This document shows, one piece after another, positions 47,903-62,130 of a stretch of DNA of 64,000 bases. The translations under genes were made by a program, and so were the position numbers. Below the pieces are notes generated by a model that searched no databases, had not been told where the DNA came from, and saw only the letters and a program-made list of their open reading frames with translations. Numbering within the stretch: position 1 is the first letter of the stretch; each line of letters opens with the position of its first letter. The stretch comes from Monarcha castaneiventris obscurior. Lineage: Eukaryota; Chordata; Aves; Passeriformes; Monarchidae. The stretch lies in assembly GCA_026261815.1 (NCBI GenBank), contig JAMPIT010000230.1, forward strand, positions 10,973,001 to 11,037,000, given 5' to 3'.

Positions 47903-48012
47903 TAATCATAGAATCATAGATTTGTTTGTATTGGGAGAGACCTTTTAAAGGTTCTCTAACCCACCCCCCTTGCAGTGAGCTGTGACATCTTCAAGTAGAT
48001 CTTGCTGAGATC
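47903..48012 (-). mobile_element. CR1 LINE 3'-end fragment
   Basis: It begins with two tail units (AATCATAGAATCATAGA), then TTTGTTTGTATTGGGAGAGA, CCTTTTAAAGG, CCCACCCCCCTTGCAGTGAG and ACATCTTCAAGTAGATCTTG. These are the antisense landmarks of an avian CR1 3' terminus in order. About 110 bp remain. Confidence 0.9.
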
Positions 48013-48028
48013 TTTGTTTAGATCTCAG
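48005..48028. repeat. 9-bp-arm inverted repeat at the CR1 boundary
   Basis: CTGAGATCT (48005-48013) and AGATCTCAG (48020-48028) form perfect arms around TTGTTT at the inner edge of the CR1 fragment. It probably arose from a local inverted duplication of CR1-derived sequence. Confidence 0.85.
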
Positions 48029-51000
48029 ATGTCTGCTGGTGTTGAAAAAGGAGGAAGGAGGTCACTATGTCTGGTGATCATATGGTATAAGGGCAGCTAG
48101 AGATGACTCCTTCATGTTGTGTTTTGGGAGGACAGGGCCAGAGCTCATGGCTTGTTTCAGAAGTCCCTCATTAACTGTATGTAGGATGAACCACTTTCAT
48201 AACTGATTAGCATGGTATGCTATTCGTAAATAACATGCAATTAGCATATGTTAATAATAAGCAACATTCAGCTGAAATGTCAGCATCCAAGAAGCTTAGA
48301 CAACATCTGTTTGAGCAAGACACGCAATACACATTCTATCCCTGTTTTACAGAACATCATTTAACCAAAATTCTTGGTTAACCAAAGTTTGCTTGTCTCT
48401 CCTGGGGTTGTACAGCATACAGACACTAGTCAGCTTCGCTGAGCATAGCCCCTGTAAAACTGGCATTTAAGCCAGCTGGCATATTTCTGCTGTATTCTGG
48501 GACTGAGAACATGAAACACAGTTTGTTTGGAAGGAAAGGAATCCAGTGAGCCTTGGAAAAGCTGAGCAAATCTCTTCCTTTCTGATAAAATAAATGAAAT
48601 TTTAACTAAAGGTTTTGATGGCCCCTCAAGATATTTGACTAAGCACAAAGACGGAAGTGTAAAAATGTGTCACTGTGGCATATCTGAAACTCTCTCTATA
48701 TGTTGTATGTACATGTTCCCATATAAATACTGATATGTGGGTGAAAATCACATGAGAAACTATGAATACATTTATAAATATAATATTCTACAAGGATATT
48801 AGGTCCCTCTTTCAAGAAGACCATAAGCTTCTTTGCACTAATAATTTATTTGAAAAATTTAATAACTCTGCTCCATGTCTGTGGTCATTGCAAACCTATT
48901 TTTTGTAGAGTCTGTTTTCAAAGTTAACTTTTGTTTCTGATTTAAGACCTTTTTTGTCTGTACTGGTCAGTGTCCAAAGTATTATTTATTTGTTCTTATT
49001 GCTCAGGCCATGGTTCCATGGACTGGTAGCTCTTCTGCAGTCAGTAAAACAATTCCTTTTGTTACCAAGCCTATTTTTCCCCACTATTACCTTTACTTGA
49101 AGAATGGATTTACTTCATTGTATTAGAGAGAATATTTTCTGACAGCTTTTGAGTGCAGATCATTAAAAAATTACCAATTTGAAAAGTTGACTTTTGTATC
49201 TTTTTTTTTTTTGCCTCAAAAATAGCTTATTGCATCTTTCAACTTTCTAAATAATTAAATCTCCTTGAAAACTCATGCAAATTCTGTGTTGGATAGAACA
49301 GGTTGTAATTAAGCAGAGCTATTAACAATTTTGTTGTTGATAAATTTGGGCACAACTCTGTTCTTGCAGATGCCAGTTGACTTTATAGGCCTGATCTTTC
49401 TGCACAGAAAAAGACTGATGTACTCTGTGTACTGTTGACAGTTTTACACTGTTGTAAAACCAGAGTAACAGAATAGAAAACTGTGCCAAAATCATGTGGT
49501 AGCTATATGAACAGTAGAAGATTTATGGTATCTTTAACTGCCCATTTCTTTACATTTAATGGCTCCTGTTCTTAAAATGATGAGCTAGACAAGTGTTTTG
49601 TTGACACTTGACAATTGACACCTGATTTAGGAAATTAATTATATTTACTCTTTTTAAATAAAACAGGAACTTTGTATACTCTGGAGTTTGTCCAAGTCCA
49701 AGCCATGCTAAAAACAAAGGCAAAGTTCTGTTTAGGAACTGTCTCTTGAGCAAAGGATGTTTTAGGATGTTTAATCACAACCATCAGTATCAGAAAAGAG
49801 CCTCACCATTTCCTAGCCATGTCCTCAATAGTAAGCTCTTAATAATGGATTTCCAAGAAAACCAGTGCATTTTATTGATTTGAAGTTTAACCACCAGCTA
49901 CCTAAGAGCGCCAGATATTTGCATTTTGAGTTATTTTTCTTTCTTCTCCTTCTCGCATGCCTATCTTTTGTTCACTTGATTTGTCTGTATGAAGATCTAC
50001 CTGGTCCATAGTTGAAATTACTGAGTAGTGTTTTCCTGTGACTGTTTCAGTGATAATAATTTGTAAAAGAGCACACCTGCTAATTTTAATGCAGTGGCAT
50101 CCCTCAGTTATATCTCAGTTTTAAGAGAAAGTAACCAAACCCAAATCACTTCACTAGAGCTTTGCATGTTACCGTATTCAAGCCTAAAATGATGCTCCTG
50201 TAAAAGATGTAAGAATCTGCAAAGGTTGAAGCCCCCCATATCACGGAGTCAAACCAGGCTACAAAACAGGACATTTTATATTTTTGAAAGGAGAGCTTTT
50301 ATGCAGCAGAAATATGAGCTGTGGCTAGAAGTATGTGCTTACCATGCTGATTAGAAAGGTAACCAGAGCTTCATTGTAACATGTGGGCAATTCTTTCATC
50401 CTTAACTTTCAGTATTGAATACTGACACAGAAGTTAATCTTCCTCAGCTGTTTACTCAGTAGAGAAAGAGTTTTCCTTCCCTAGAAGCTTTCTTCCTCCT
50501 CCATTGAGACCAGCCTGCTAAGGAACCAGAATGGCCATGTTTGTGCATGTGCATCATGCTCTGCTTATCCCACGGCAGTAAAAAAAGGGTTAGTGTAGCT
50601 CAGGACAGTAGTGTAAACACTCTAGTACTCTCTGCCCTCACAGTGACACAGCCAAAGTACCTCTGGAGTTCCATTGAGCAGACTGACTTTGTGCAATTTT
50701 AGAGAGATCTTGTTCATGGCATGCTACTAAGTAGGTAATAGCTGGATTGCAGGTTAATGCAGGGGTCAGTTTAGTTGCCCATTGGATTAAAGCTTGCAGA
50801 AAATGGATGAACAGGAGAGGAAAGATCAGAATTAGTGGAGGAGAAGAAGTGACTTTGGAAGCTTTTAATCATTTTGCCTGAATTAAAAACCATCTGGTAT
50901 TTTTAATTTTTTTAAATACATTAGACAAAAAAAGAGTCAGTTTCTATCATGGATTTATTTTTCTGCTACAGCGACCAATAGGCTTGTATTCAATTATTTA

Positions 51001-54000
51001 TAATGACGTATCAGTAGCTGTGGAGGGTTCAGATCTAATATGGTAATGGCAGTATTATATCAGCATGTAAACTTTAAAATGAGGTGGAATGAAACATGTT
51101 AAAGTAATGTTTTAGTCTCTTCTTTCTATTAATCTTCATTAGCTTCAGCTCTTCTGCAGAGATGTGAGTTTTTTTAAGGAACAGTTGAATATGAGTTTAT
51201 GGAGGTTCATTCTTTTTGTAGATGTCCTTTAAGGTTCTCAGGCACAGATTCATGAAAATTACAAAATAATTCCATCAAAAGTTTGACTTTAAGCAATGCA
51301 AGTCCATGTCCCATCTGTTCTGAGCAGTATAGCAGGTATCTTTTTGATTCCCAGTATGTTTCACAGGAGATCAAAGAATAGTAAATGGGGGCAATTCAGA
51401 CCCCATTCTCAATTCCTTGTTTATATTCTCTATGGGGAAATTCTCCATCTGTATTTCTCTGAGCATTGCGTCTCAGATGTGTTCCACTTTTAAATAAGGA
51501 TTTGGCACTGTCATCTATTTGATGTAACTTCTTACATCATGTTATCGATGCTTGCCATCTCAAGATCATGAGGATGCTTAAAAAGTCTTGAAATTAAAAT
51601 TTTTCTGTTCTTTAGATGCATGTTATTGATTTTTGAGCCTTTAGAGATTTAGTGGCTTGTGTTTGAAGGCTTTTCTGCACCACTCATTTGAGTAGGTCTT
51701 ACTTTAAAGGAGAAAAAAATGATATTTTTGAGTAGCAGAACCAAAAGTCTTTTGTCCTACAGATTTTTGTCCTGTATTTTCCAAACTCTGTTTCCAGAAA
51801 ATACCAGCTCCCGTCCTATTATACTGCTACCTGAAAAAAAAGACACCAGTTGTACAAAGTTCAGCAAGTCTAAAGCTACAGCTCACAGCTATGTGCTGTG
51901 AGGATAAGAATGTTGGTCAACCAACTGGCAGCTCCACAGCACTGTCTTAGGGCTGAGTTATGACCACAGTCCCCATGGAGGGGCCAGCAATTTCAGTTTC
52001 TGTTCTTGACTCAGACAGTGATTTGTAAGATACTCTTAGGAACTTAATTATTTTTGATATTTTTATCCGTAATTGTAACTTAAATCAGGCTGTAGTTGGA
52101 AAGATATTCATGGTTTGAAATACAGACCAGCATGATCATAAAAGCTTCCTTTTCTTAGGCAACTTGATTAAAAATGCAAGGGATGTGTATCTTCCATCAC
52201 TTGGCGCTTTGGGAAAATACATAAATGTCATAAGAGTAGGGATTAAATTGTGAGACTTGGATAACAGAACTGTTATACTCTGCTCATAAACTGATCTAAT
52301 TTCTCAGATATAAAATGTGTGATCAGGCTGTGCAGTTTTGAGAACATTTTTCCTATTTACCATGGCAGACTATTGGCAGGAGGAAGCAAAACTGCCTATT
52401 ACATAGGCATGATAAAGCTGCAGCAACTAAATGGAAGTTGAGGTGGAAACCCCAGACAGAAGACTTTCATTAGGAGAGTAACAGCCTCTGCTCTCCCCCA
52501 GCATTGCTATTCACTTTGTATTGGTGATTTTATAACCACAGAAAGCTCTGTGAATTTAATTGCTGAAAGTTACCTTTTATTTCTTTTACCAACATCTAAA
52601 ATTCATGCTCAGGGGCACCAGGCAGTCAGGAAACAAATCTTTGCTCTGAGTTGGCCTTTGCAGGTGGTTTAAAGAAAATTTAATTCCTTCCCACTTGGCC
52701 ATGTGCAACACCTTTATCCTCTTGATGGGTTCAAAGTGAAAGTCTCCTCTGAGCTCATCGTCAGTGCTGCTGCAGTTGATTGGCAAGCCTGGTGTGCTAA
52801 ACAGTTGTGCAGGTGGCAAGCTTTGCCTCTGAGAGAAATCACATCACCTCTGTGCCTATTATTTTGCCTGAAAATACGTAACTGCAGCTTTCCCAGAACT
52901 GGCAGCAATGAAAAATTGTACCACTTTCTGCATCAGCAATTTTAAATGCTAATTGTACATGCTAGTGGATAAACATGGGGGCTCTTCTAACAAGAACATA
53001 ATTTATCTTTTTATCCCTTCATCATCATGTCCACAGTGTTCTAATTAATAGGTTTACTGAAGTCTATTGTGTGGTAACTTTATAGTATTTCTACTGTTTG
53101 GTGTATATTCTACAGTAATGTGCAACTTTGTAATATCTTCCTAAGTTTTCTGCTTCTTTCCTCTGAACATATGTTATGCCATTTGTCAAGTGATTTAATA
53201 GCGCCCCTTGACCTTAAAAATAAAATAAAGCTAGATCAGTGTATAAAACCATGAAAAACTTTAAAAGCAGCCTCTACTGCACCTTCTCTCACTCAATCCA
53301 AGAGCCATGAGACAGCATCATTCATTACTTGCTGTTCCTGCAGTAGGTGAAATGACATGGTATAAGTCTCCGTATTTATCATAATGTTTAGTTTATATCA
53401 TGGAAGATTTAACTTCTGGTGAAAAGAAGTTATTTAAAAAAGGTACAAAGAGAGGGATCTGTTACAGTAATGAATTATTTAAAATATACTGAGTGTTAGC
53501 CAGAAACACTGATTACTTAGCCCATTGCAAGCACCTGTACCAGTATCTTATGAAGGGTGTTCTTTATCGCTGAACTAACAGAGATCACATTTACATTAGT
53601 GCTTAAATTCAACGGGAAAAAACAATGTGGCATGAATTTGACAGATGTACCATAAGAATTTAAACACCTGTTTTCTGTTTAGTAATTTAAGAGCTTTGGA
53701 AAGCACAAGAACAATGCAGACATAGGGCATGTGTGACGAATATAATTTCTCTTTAAGATTCTGAGTCATCACATTAAAGTGATTTTTTAAAATGTTTAGG
53801 GTTTTTTTTTGCAATATTTAGACTTTAATTTTCTGCTATTGTGAAACTGATATTTGTTAGTAATGTATTAAAATTTGAGAAATTCCTCTATCATATAGCA
53901 TGAAATACTGCAGTGCTCAACTTTCCCAGCTCAGGAAGTTGTTGCTCTATCTGCTCTTCAAAGGGGAAATTCTTTAGACCTATTTGCAAGTGTGAATCCG

Positions 54001-57000
54001 GAGTGGTGTCTCAGAGGTCAATGCGTTGCCATATGGAAACATATTTCAGTTTACCTTTCATCCTTTCTGCTTGTGCCGGCATGGTCTGTATATGACAAAT
54101 GAGAGCAGAAAGAGGTAAGTGGAAAGGGGGAAATAATATGATTACCATATCACGGATATCACAAAAGATGGACACGTATAGTGCATCATTTTAAGAAGGG
54201 ATGCTGTGTTGCATGTGCTGAAGTATCTTTTGCTTAGTATCTGAGGGACCCATTTCACATTCTTTGTGTTCTTCAATTACGATGCCACCTTCATGTGTAA
54301 GAAAAAATTTTTAGCAAAGTCATGGAGAAGGTTCTGTGGTGAAGTTCAAGAAGTTGTTTCTATCTATCTGTGGGTCATCTTTTTGTTTTCCTAAGATTGC
54401 AGTCAGTAGAAAACAGATAAGACTTGCTCAGGGCCAGCTGTAATCCTGTGTCCCTGGGATAGCCAAGACCATGGGATGCTTTCCTCCCTCCTTTCCTCTC
54501 CCCAGCATACTCACTTGAAGAGGGAGGTTCAAGGGGACTGACAGCCTAAGCAGTTTGCCTTGCTGAGGAGTCTGCCACACTAGACATTATCTCAGTTTAC
54601 TGATGTCCACTACAAAATGGAATAAAGCTAGAGATCTGCCTCATGTCAGCTGAAGAGTTCTGATTCTAAAGGGAGCTCTGCAGTGCTGCTGCAGTTGCAT
54701 AGACCTAATCGTGTGTGTACAAATACGCAGCCAAACACATACATGCTGAGGAAAGCAATTACAAGGCATAGTGAACAAAACATTTTCATTTATTTTTTTT
54801 TTAAGTCTTCCTTTCTGTAGTTCATTTGTTCATCTAAAATAATACATATATTTCTTTTTGTAATGAGTCTGTATTATCATGCAAATTCCACAACTATTAG
54901 CAAATCTTTCAGCAAAAAGAATTAACTCTTACCTTACTACTGCTCTTGGTTGATTCATAGTGAAGTAAATAAAGTGGGTACTTGCATAGTCAAGTGTCTC
55001 TTTGGCTCCAGAAATTCTGTGGCGGCCTTTATGTGTTGTAGCTGGGAACTCTGGGACTGGTCCAAACCAGGAGATTTTCCAAAGGTAAAAGTGCAGGGTA
55101 CACATTGCTTTACTGACTGTTACACAGAGCTGATCCAGGCTGGTAGCTATTGTTACCATCTTGTTTGCAATTTAGGTTTCAGTCTCTCATTGAGGCTACA
55201 GGCTGAGTTGGTCCCTGGTAATGGCAGCTACGGTTTTAACATAGTCTCATTTAAAACACAATAGAACTAATGAATAATATTGAAATGAAGCAGATAATCA
55301 GTAGACATGGAAGAACATGTGTTTATTCTTTTATTTTTTGCATCAAAATAATTTTACAAAAAGCAATAAAATTTATTTTAGCCACACACCTCCTCTGTGA
55401 ACTACAAAAGCAATATCCATGCTGAAGGGATATTTTTCTCTGTGCAGAAATATATTCCCTGTGCAAAAAAAGGTTTGCTGGTCTGAATTTTCTTAATCAG
55501 TTTCTCTTTTCCTTGTTCAATGTGGTATTTCTAATCCACCTAATTTCAATTTAGGGTTTCAGGTGAGAGAAAAAATAACTGCATATATTGTAAATTATTC
55601 CAAAGGTTTGTCACTCTTATAGTATATTCTGTTCTTCTAGTAGACATCCAGTTGAAAGTGAGGTGACAGAAACTGCAAATTACTTTCTTTTAATGTTATC
55701 GATGTCACTTGCAGATATATGTGACTTTTCTGTTCCTACATTGCACTTCCAGGTGCAGGAATCCACTGGATACGCAAGCTCTCAGAATTACTGTGTAAGA
55801 ATCCATTTTCTATTGGCTGTTTATTAGGACTGCTAAGATGTTTTTAGTTATCACTTGTGCCCGGAGTTTTGTTCTGAAGCAGGCAGGTTTTCATACAGAT
55901 CTTGAGTTTGCTGTTCAGTCCTCTTGTCTCTTCATAATGCACATCTTTACAATGTCACCAAAGATATTCCCATTATCTGTTGCTTCCTTATTTACAAATT
56001 GTTTTTCAGGTTCTCAGTGTTCTTTAACATTTTTAATATATGAGCCATGTTGATTTTGTGCCATGCTACTTTTTCATCAGAGAGATAATAGGGAGAGATG
56101 TTGATACAGAAATTAAAGCAAGTATTTTCAAAAGTTATCTTTATCTACTGAATTTGTAATATCATCACAAAATGGCATGAGATTTCCCAAGAAGACCTGT
56201 TTTCTATTAAACAGTGTTGATTGGTATTAATCATGCTACCACTCAATCCGACTGATTGCCTCCTTTAACCGTATTTTCACAATTTTTCCTTACAATGAAG
56301 TCATGTTGAGATGATCCCATTTATTTCCTTGAAATGTTGACACATTGTGCTTTTTATAGATTTCAGAATTTCTACTGTATTACGGTAGATAATTCAAAAT
56401 ACTTGTCCAGAGAAAACCCTCAGACCATACGTTAGAAATTATAAACCACAAATAATGTACTCTTGCAAATTTGAAAAAAATCACATAGATGTTTGCTCTT
56501 CAGTAATCTCATTTGCTATTCAGTTGACAGCATTCTTTCTCCCCAAATATATGCATAAAAAAATAATTCCTTTGTGTTATTGCTAATAATTTCTGTTTAG
56601 TAAGGGACGTGAAGATATTTTTCATTTCTTATATGGTCTGTAATTTTTTTCATTCAGATGTCCCTTTTACATAATTTGAAACAAAAATGAAATGGAATGA
56701 TGACAGAATTCTCTTTTCTGTGCTTCCATGAGTTTGGGATGTGACGGATATTGCTGTGGAATACTTAGCCCACAGTAGAAAATGATGTGTGTGTACTGTG
56801 AAACTTAAAATTAATGCTACTTCATCATGATTTCTCTGTATTTCAATTAACCTTAATACAAAATTGATCCAAACAGGTGTAAATTCATATCCTAAAGAAA
56901 ACTGTGAACATGAAGAAAGTGGTTCAAATGCATCTTTAAATTATGTTGCAGAATGTTTGGTAACAGTAGCATCTTATGTAGTTCAAAATGTATGTGTCTT

Positions 57001-60000
57001 GGGTATGGTTGGGTCTATTTTATTTTAAAATCCATTTGAGTCCATATTTCTGCTTTTCTGGTTTCTTACATCTTCTTTAAAATTTTGTTTTGACATTGAC
57101 AAACTGAATATACAAATGCCAAGAGAATTCTCATACTGTGTTGAGAAGATTTCTAGTAGCCCAGGCAACTGTTTGCCAAGAGTTTGAAGTGCAGGAGACA
57201 CTTTTTTTCCATTGAACAAGACATTTTCACACTCTGAAAAATTAGAGCATAATTATTGTTTAGTTTTAAATAAAAATCCAACATATTTGAAGTTTGCATC
57301 GTAAATTTTGTTTTCTTTCTCTAGCAAAATGACCATGAAGCTTTCTTCTTGCCTAGGTTAGAAAAGAATAAGTTACGTAATTCTAGTTTGTTTTGAAGGG
57401 CTGTCTGGATTTTGAAAAGGCAACACTTCCAGACTGCCTGGTTTGAAAGAAAGGGTAATAATCCTCTTGTAGTATTGAAAAAGTAATCAAGGGACTACTA
57501 ATACTTTTATTGTTCTTGAGCTTGTTCTTTAAAGGAGAATCATATCCATACTTTGCAACATTTTGCCAGTTTTTTTAAGGCTTTTTGCAGCTGCATTGAT
57601 TGTTGCTACTAATTGGAAAAGTAATTGGAACATGCCTGCCTCTTGTGTTTTACAGCCATGCCCTGTCATTAGCAAAAGTGATGCCCTCTGACCCTGACCG
57701 CTCTCAGGGGTCAAAATATATCATTATATTGGAGTGCAGTATTTCATAACAAAGGCCATAGCAGTAGCATAGTTTAAACATTCGGGTGGTTTTTTTAGTG
57801 AAAAGAATAGCTTATCAAGGGAAAGAATGACCTGCTAACTATATTTATCTTACACTTTGAGTAACTGCTGGCAAAATACAGAGTCCTGAGACATGCTGTG
57901 TAAATATTTTATGAAGGAAGCTTCTCCAGCAGAGATGTTAATAATTTAAAATATGATGTACTACATACTGAGTTTTAGGCATAGACATTTAGTAATAAAT
58001 TTGTATTTTGTATGAAAGCCTAGTAAATGACTCCCTTGCCACATATTTTGTGTTACAATTGTGTTTGCATGTCTTCCTTCATAAATTATGCCTATGTATA
58101 TATATGTCACAATAAACTTGGATTTTTCAACAAGACATGATTCCAAGGTCCATTTAGAAAGGATTATGAGTCACACCTAAAAATGATGTAGCCTCCAAGT
58201 CAATAGTGTCTGCCTCAAAGAATATTTTGTTGGAGTCATACATTTATTTTGGTTTTCCTCCTGAAACTTCCTATGGAATTTAAGGGAGAACAGTCCCCCA
58301 GACATGCAACTATTGTTTCCAAGTCAGGTTTTATTCTGTTAAGCATGGCTGCAGCAAGGGGAGCATTCCTCTTTGATTTGGCAGTCAGTAAGAAAAGTTG
58401 GCCAGGAAACAGAAGACCTACTTTATAGACACTTTTCTGTCCTCATCCGATTTAGGCACATAACTCCTCTGGACTGAGTTTTAAATGCACTTTGTTTAGA
58501 AAACTAATTTATAGTATTTGCATGCACCTGAGTTCTTTGGGTTGTTTCAGAATAATGTTGTGGTGATAAATATTCACATTATATTTCCAATTTTCACAGT
58601 ATTCATGCTGGGCAAACAAAGTAGACAGACCACACAACAATAAATCAGTGTAAGGACAGGCTTATAAATGTGTCAGTCAAAATATCTTTTAATTCTTCAT
58701 GTTTAAAATTTTATTTGCCAATTCTGCTGTTTGTATTGTACTCTTATCTTTTTGTCCTTAGTTGCACTTGCTGCTTTATTATCTCATGCTTTTTTAATAG
58801 GAAATTAAGTCTCTGTTCTGTGTAGAATTAACCAGAGAGAGCATCCAGAACAAGTGGTTATTTTCCAGTTTGTCAGAATAGCTTTGCCATTTCATATATG
58901 TCGGGTATTTATGACTGCAATATAATAAAATATTTAAAGTTCAGATTATAACTCTTCTGTCAGGTAGAAGTATTACATCTCAGCATTAACTCTGTCTCTC
59001 TGCATCAGATAATGCTCTCTTATTTGTATTTGTTAATAAGTACAGACATTCATACTTTAGTACCTGATGGGGATGTAAGAGACAGAATATAGATTTTTCC
59101 CCTAAATTAGAAAATTATCTGAACGGATGGTTGATTAATAATCATTCTAAATTGAAGTGCTTTCATAAGCTACCATACAGAACCTCACTTTTAAAAAATC
59201 AATCTTTCAAAGCTGTCACTTTTGTCATTTGTTAAGCATTTGTTGAGGAGGAAAGAGAATATTTGTCCTAATTCTGAGCTCCCTAAGCTGTGCCAAGAAA
59301 AAGAAAAAAAAAATTAGCCATCCCGCTAATGCACTGTATTGCAACAGAGATTAAATTGATCAGTCTGCTTAGGCATTTTCAGAGTGTCCCTTGCTGTAAT
59401 ATCTGGGCTCTGTATTGATGTGCTCCACAGTGCACTAATAGGTAATAGAAAATACTTCAGTAGCTAGCAATATATCTAATTCCACAAATGACTTTTACCA
59501 TGGTGGATTATTGAAATCATAAGCCTAGTGTTTGAAAGGGCTGAGACTTTGGTGAAATGCTAAGAAGAAAGGATGAGCACATTTCTCAACTTGTGACAGC
59601 CTATTCTGAGTACGTGATGGCTCTGAGCCGGCCCAGGAAACTTTCCCACAGAGGTTTATTGCAGGGCTGGGACTGAGAGTGAGGGTGAGAGACAGTAATT
59701 TATAAGAACTGATCTTGGATCTGTCACTACTCTCTGAGTGGTTTTAACACTGAATTCTGCCGCAATTTCCTCTTCTTAATGAGCCAGTGAGGATGAATCA
59801 CTTAATGTTTGAACATATCTTTTAAAATGTTACAGGCTGTTCTTTGTCGACTTTCATTAAGCTTTTATTTTAATCTAAGAAGACCAGTCAAACACAAAAG
59901 ACATGCAAAGTACTTCATATTTTGGCAAAGCCTGTTTAGATACTGTACATGGATAAAAGGAAAGAGAGAAAAAGAGAAAACTGGATCAAAGTGCATTTAA

Positions 60001-61439
60001 GTGCATTCTCTGAGCTCATGTCTCCTGGTATGACTGACCTGAAATACCTAATGCTGAAGCTTCTTGTAGAGAATCTGATCCTGGGTCTTGAACAAGGTGC
60101 AGCACAGACTGGATGGGAATTTGTAGTTTTGCTGCAGGTGAACCTCCTGTCATAATGGATGTGTTCAATAAACTCCGGTTATTGAATTTAAACACAGAGT
60201 CTTGGTTCTTAGAGCAATTCAAGGAGTTTTGAACACTGAGACCCAGCAAATGCCATTTTTGACCTCTTAATAAATTATAAATATATGACTCAGGGGCTCA
60301 GAGCATGGATGCATTGCATTTCCTCTCTCTTGAAAGCAGGGAAGCAGACTCGGGGAAGGGACACTCAGCTGGGCAGAATTGTTCTTTGTTACTTTCTTCC
60401 TCTGTAGTTTCTTTTATTGCCTTTAGACATGCTGTAAACAAACACCAATCTCTCTCATCTGTCACATTAACTCGCAGGCTTCTCAGCAGTTCTCAAAGTC
60501 TCACAAAGGTCGTAACATTTCTTTAATCATATCTAGTTTACTCTTCCTGTGACTGCCCAGTTTCCATGCTGTTGTCTTGAAAATAAAGTATGTGATATTA
60601 ACCTTTGGGTATTTGATTTGTTGGTATTGCCAAGAGGAAGTTGAAAGTAGACAAAATCACAGTTTGTTGTTTGTATCGGTTGTTCTGAATTTATGTTGTA
60701 TTTAATTAATCCCATGCTTCATGTCATCCATTAGTCACCTGAAAAGGCCAGAATTACTTTGACTTTGCAAGGCAGACAGTTGGGTGACAGGGCCTTTGTC
60801 TGAAGTTTCAGAGCTTAATCTCATCTTGGGAAATGATGATGCTCCTTGTTGCACTGACAAACACTGCCTGGGTACTTCCCACTAAAACTCAAGGATGGGC
60901 TGGACCCCCCTTTGAAGTCAGGACACATTTTCCTTATGTCTTGTTATTGGAGATCTCTATATGAAATGGAAAGGTTTGTTTTCTTTGTAATGTGAAATGT
61001 AGTTCTCAAAGGACCCACGTAGGCATTTTATGTAGCCTAGATCTTGCTGATGCCTCTAGTCTTTCTCTGTCTGACACAATGAGTTTCATATGCTTTACTG
61101 TCTTTTGTATGGAGAGTTTTAATTTTTTTCTCAGGGTATTTTGTAGTTTTGCACTGTTCCTAGCTAGGAGGTGGAAAAGAAGGACTTTTCTGGAGTACAG
61201 TCTTGCGAAGCCTGAGGCTATGGGGTGCAGGGATTGGTGGATTTTGCTGACCTTCCAGTCCTATGCTGTTAGATGTTCATCATCTGAAAAGGAAAAACTA
61301 CTTTTATGCACATACTGTTTTCAGACTAAAACCAAAGGAACACTGTACTTCCAAGTATAAAGGCTGTGATCTTGGAGGTCAAACTTTCTTTATTTCACTG
61401 CATACTCAAAGGTTGAATGAAACCAACATTCTGTTAGAT
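48029..61439. other. Long non-coding stretch, nothing firm
   Basis: About 13.4 kb of AT-rich sequence. I see only a small perfect hairpin (49441-49460, GTTTTACA / TGTAAAAC with a CTGT loop), homopolymer runs (T-run near 49200-49213), and a weak palindromic-repeat-like phrase near 58450 (TTTAGGCACATAACTCC). Open frames up to 122 codons (60992-61360) match nothing known. Some parts (for example 52590-52910, 54400-54720 and 60300-60500) are less AT-rich but carry no recognisable exon. Confidence 0.5.
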
Positions 61440-62130
61440 CTCTGCTTCTCAAGTTGTTCTTTTCTCCATTAACTTTTCCGTCTCTGCGCACTTGTGTGAT
61501 TTGTCCAGTGATTTGTCTTCTCTACTGCCTTCACTTGCCTGAGTCTGGTTCTCACTCAGTTAAACCATTTGTCTTCACCTTCTTAGGCTTATTCTCATAG
61601 AGTTGGAAGTCTTTTCTAAAGTTTGGCTTCTACCAAAATCCTCTTATATCAAGTAGAAAGAAGCCTCCAGGGCTCATGTCCTCTGGGATCCTTAGGTTTC
61701 TAAGGTAAGTTTCACACCCATCATTTGTAGTCTCTGTGTACTGATTTTTCTCCTTAGAGTAAAAACTGACAAGCTTTCACTCAGACATTTATCTTTAGAC
61801 ATCTAAAATTTAAGTGAGATGATCCCCACATTATTATTTATAGCTTCTTTATAGGTTTTCTAAACTATCTTTTTCCAGTACCTTCTCCAGTAATATTGTC
61901 ACATTTTATTGTGCTATTCTCTATCTCCCCTTCAGATTCATGCATACGTACTTCATCAACCTTTAAATCTCCTGGTATCTCCATAAACATATGTTTGTTC
62001 CCCTTCCTCCCTCCTTGAAGTTCCCTTAGCTCTCCTCTATTTTAAATTTGCTTCTCAAAAAATTGTTTTCTCCCATATGAGTTCTCCACAATCCTTTTCA
62101 CTTCATTTCTTTACTAGCTGATCTGCAGAA
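61440..62130 (+). other. Pyrimidine-rich tract, about 690 bp
   Basis: The plus strand is strongly C/T-biased. Four hand-counted 60-base lines (from 61501, 61861, 61981 and 62041) hold 42, 41, 45 and 40 pyrimidines. There is no short repeat unit. Possible causes are an old polypyrimidine-rich repeat, or strand bias from transcription in one direction. Confidence 0.65.
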
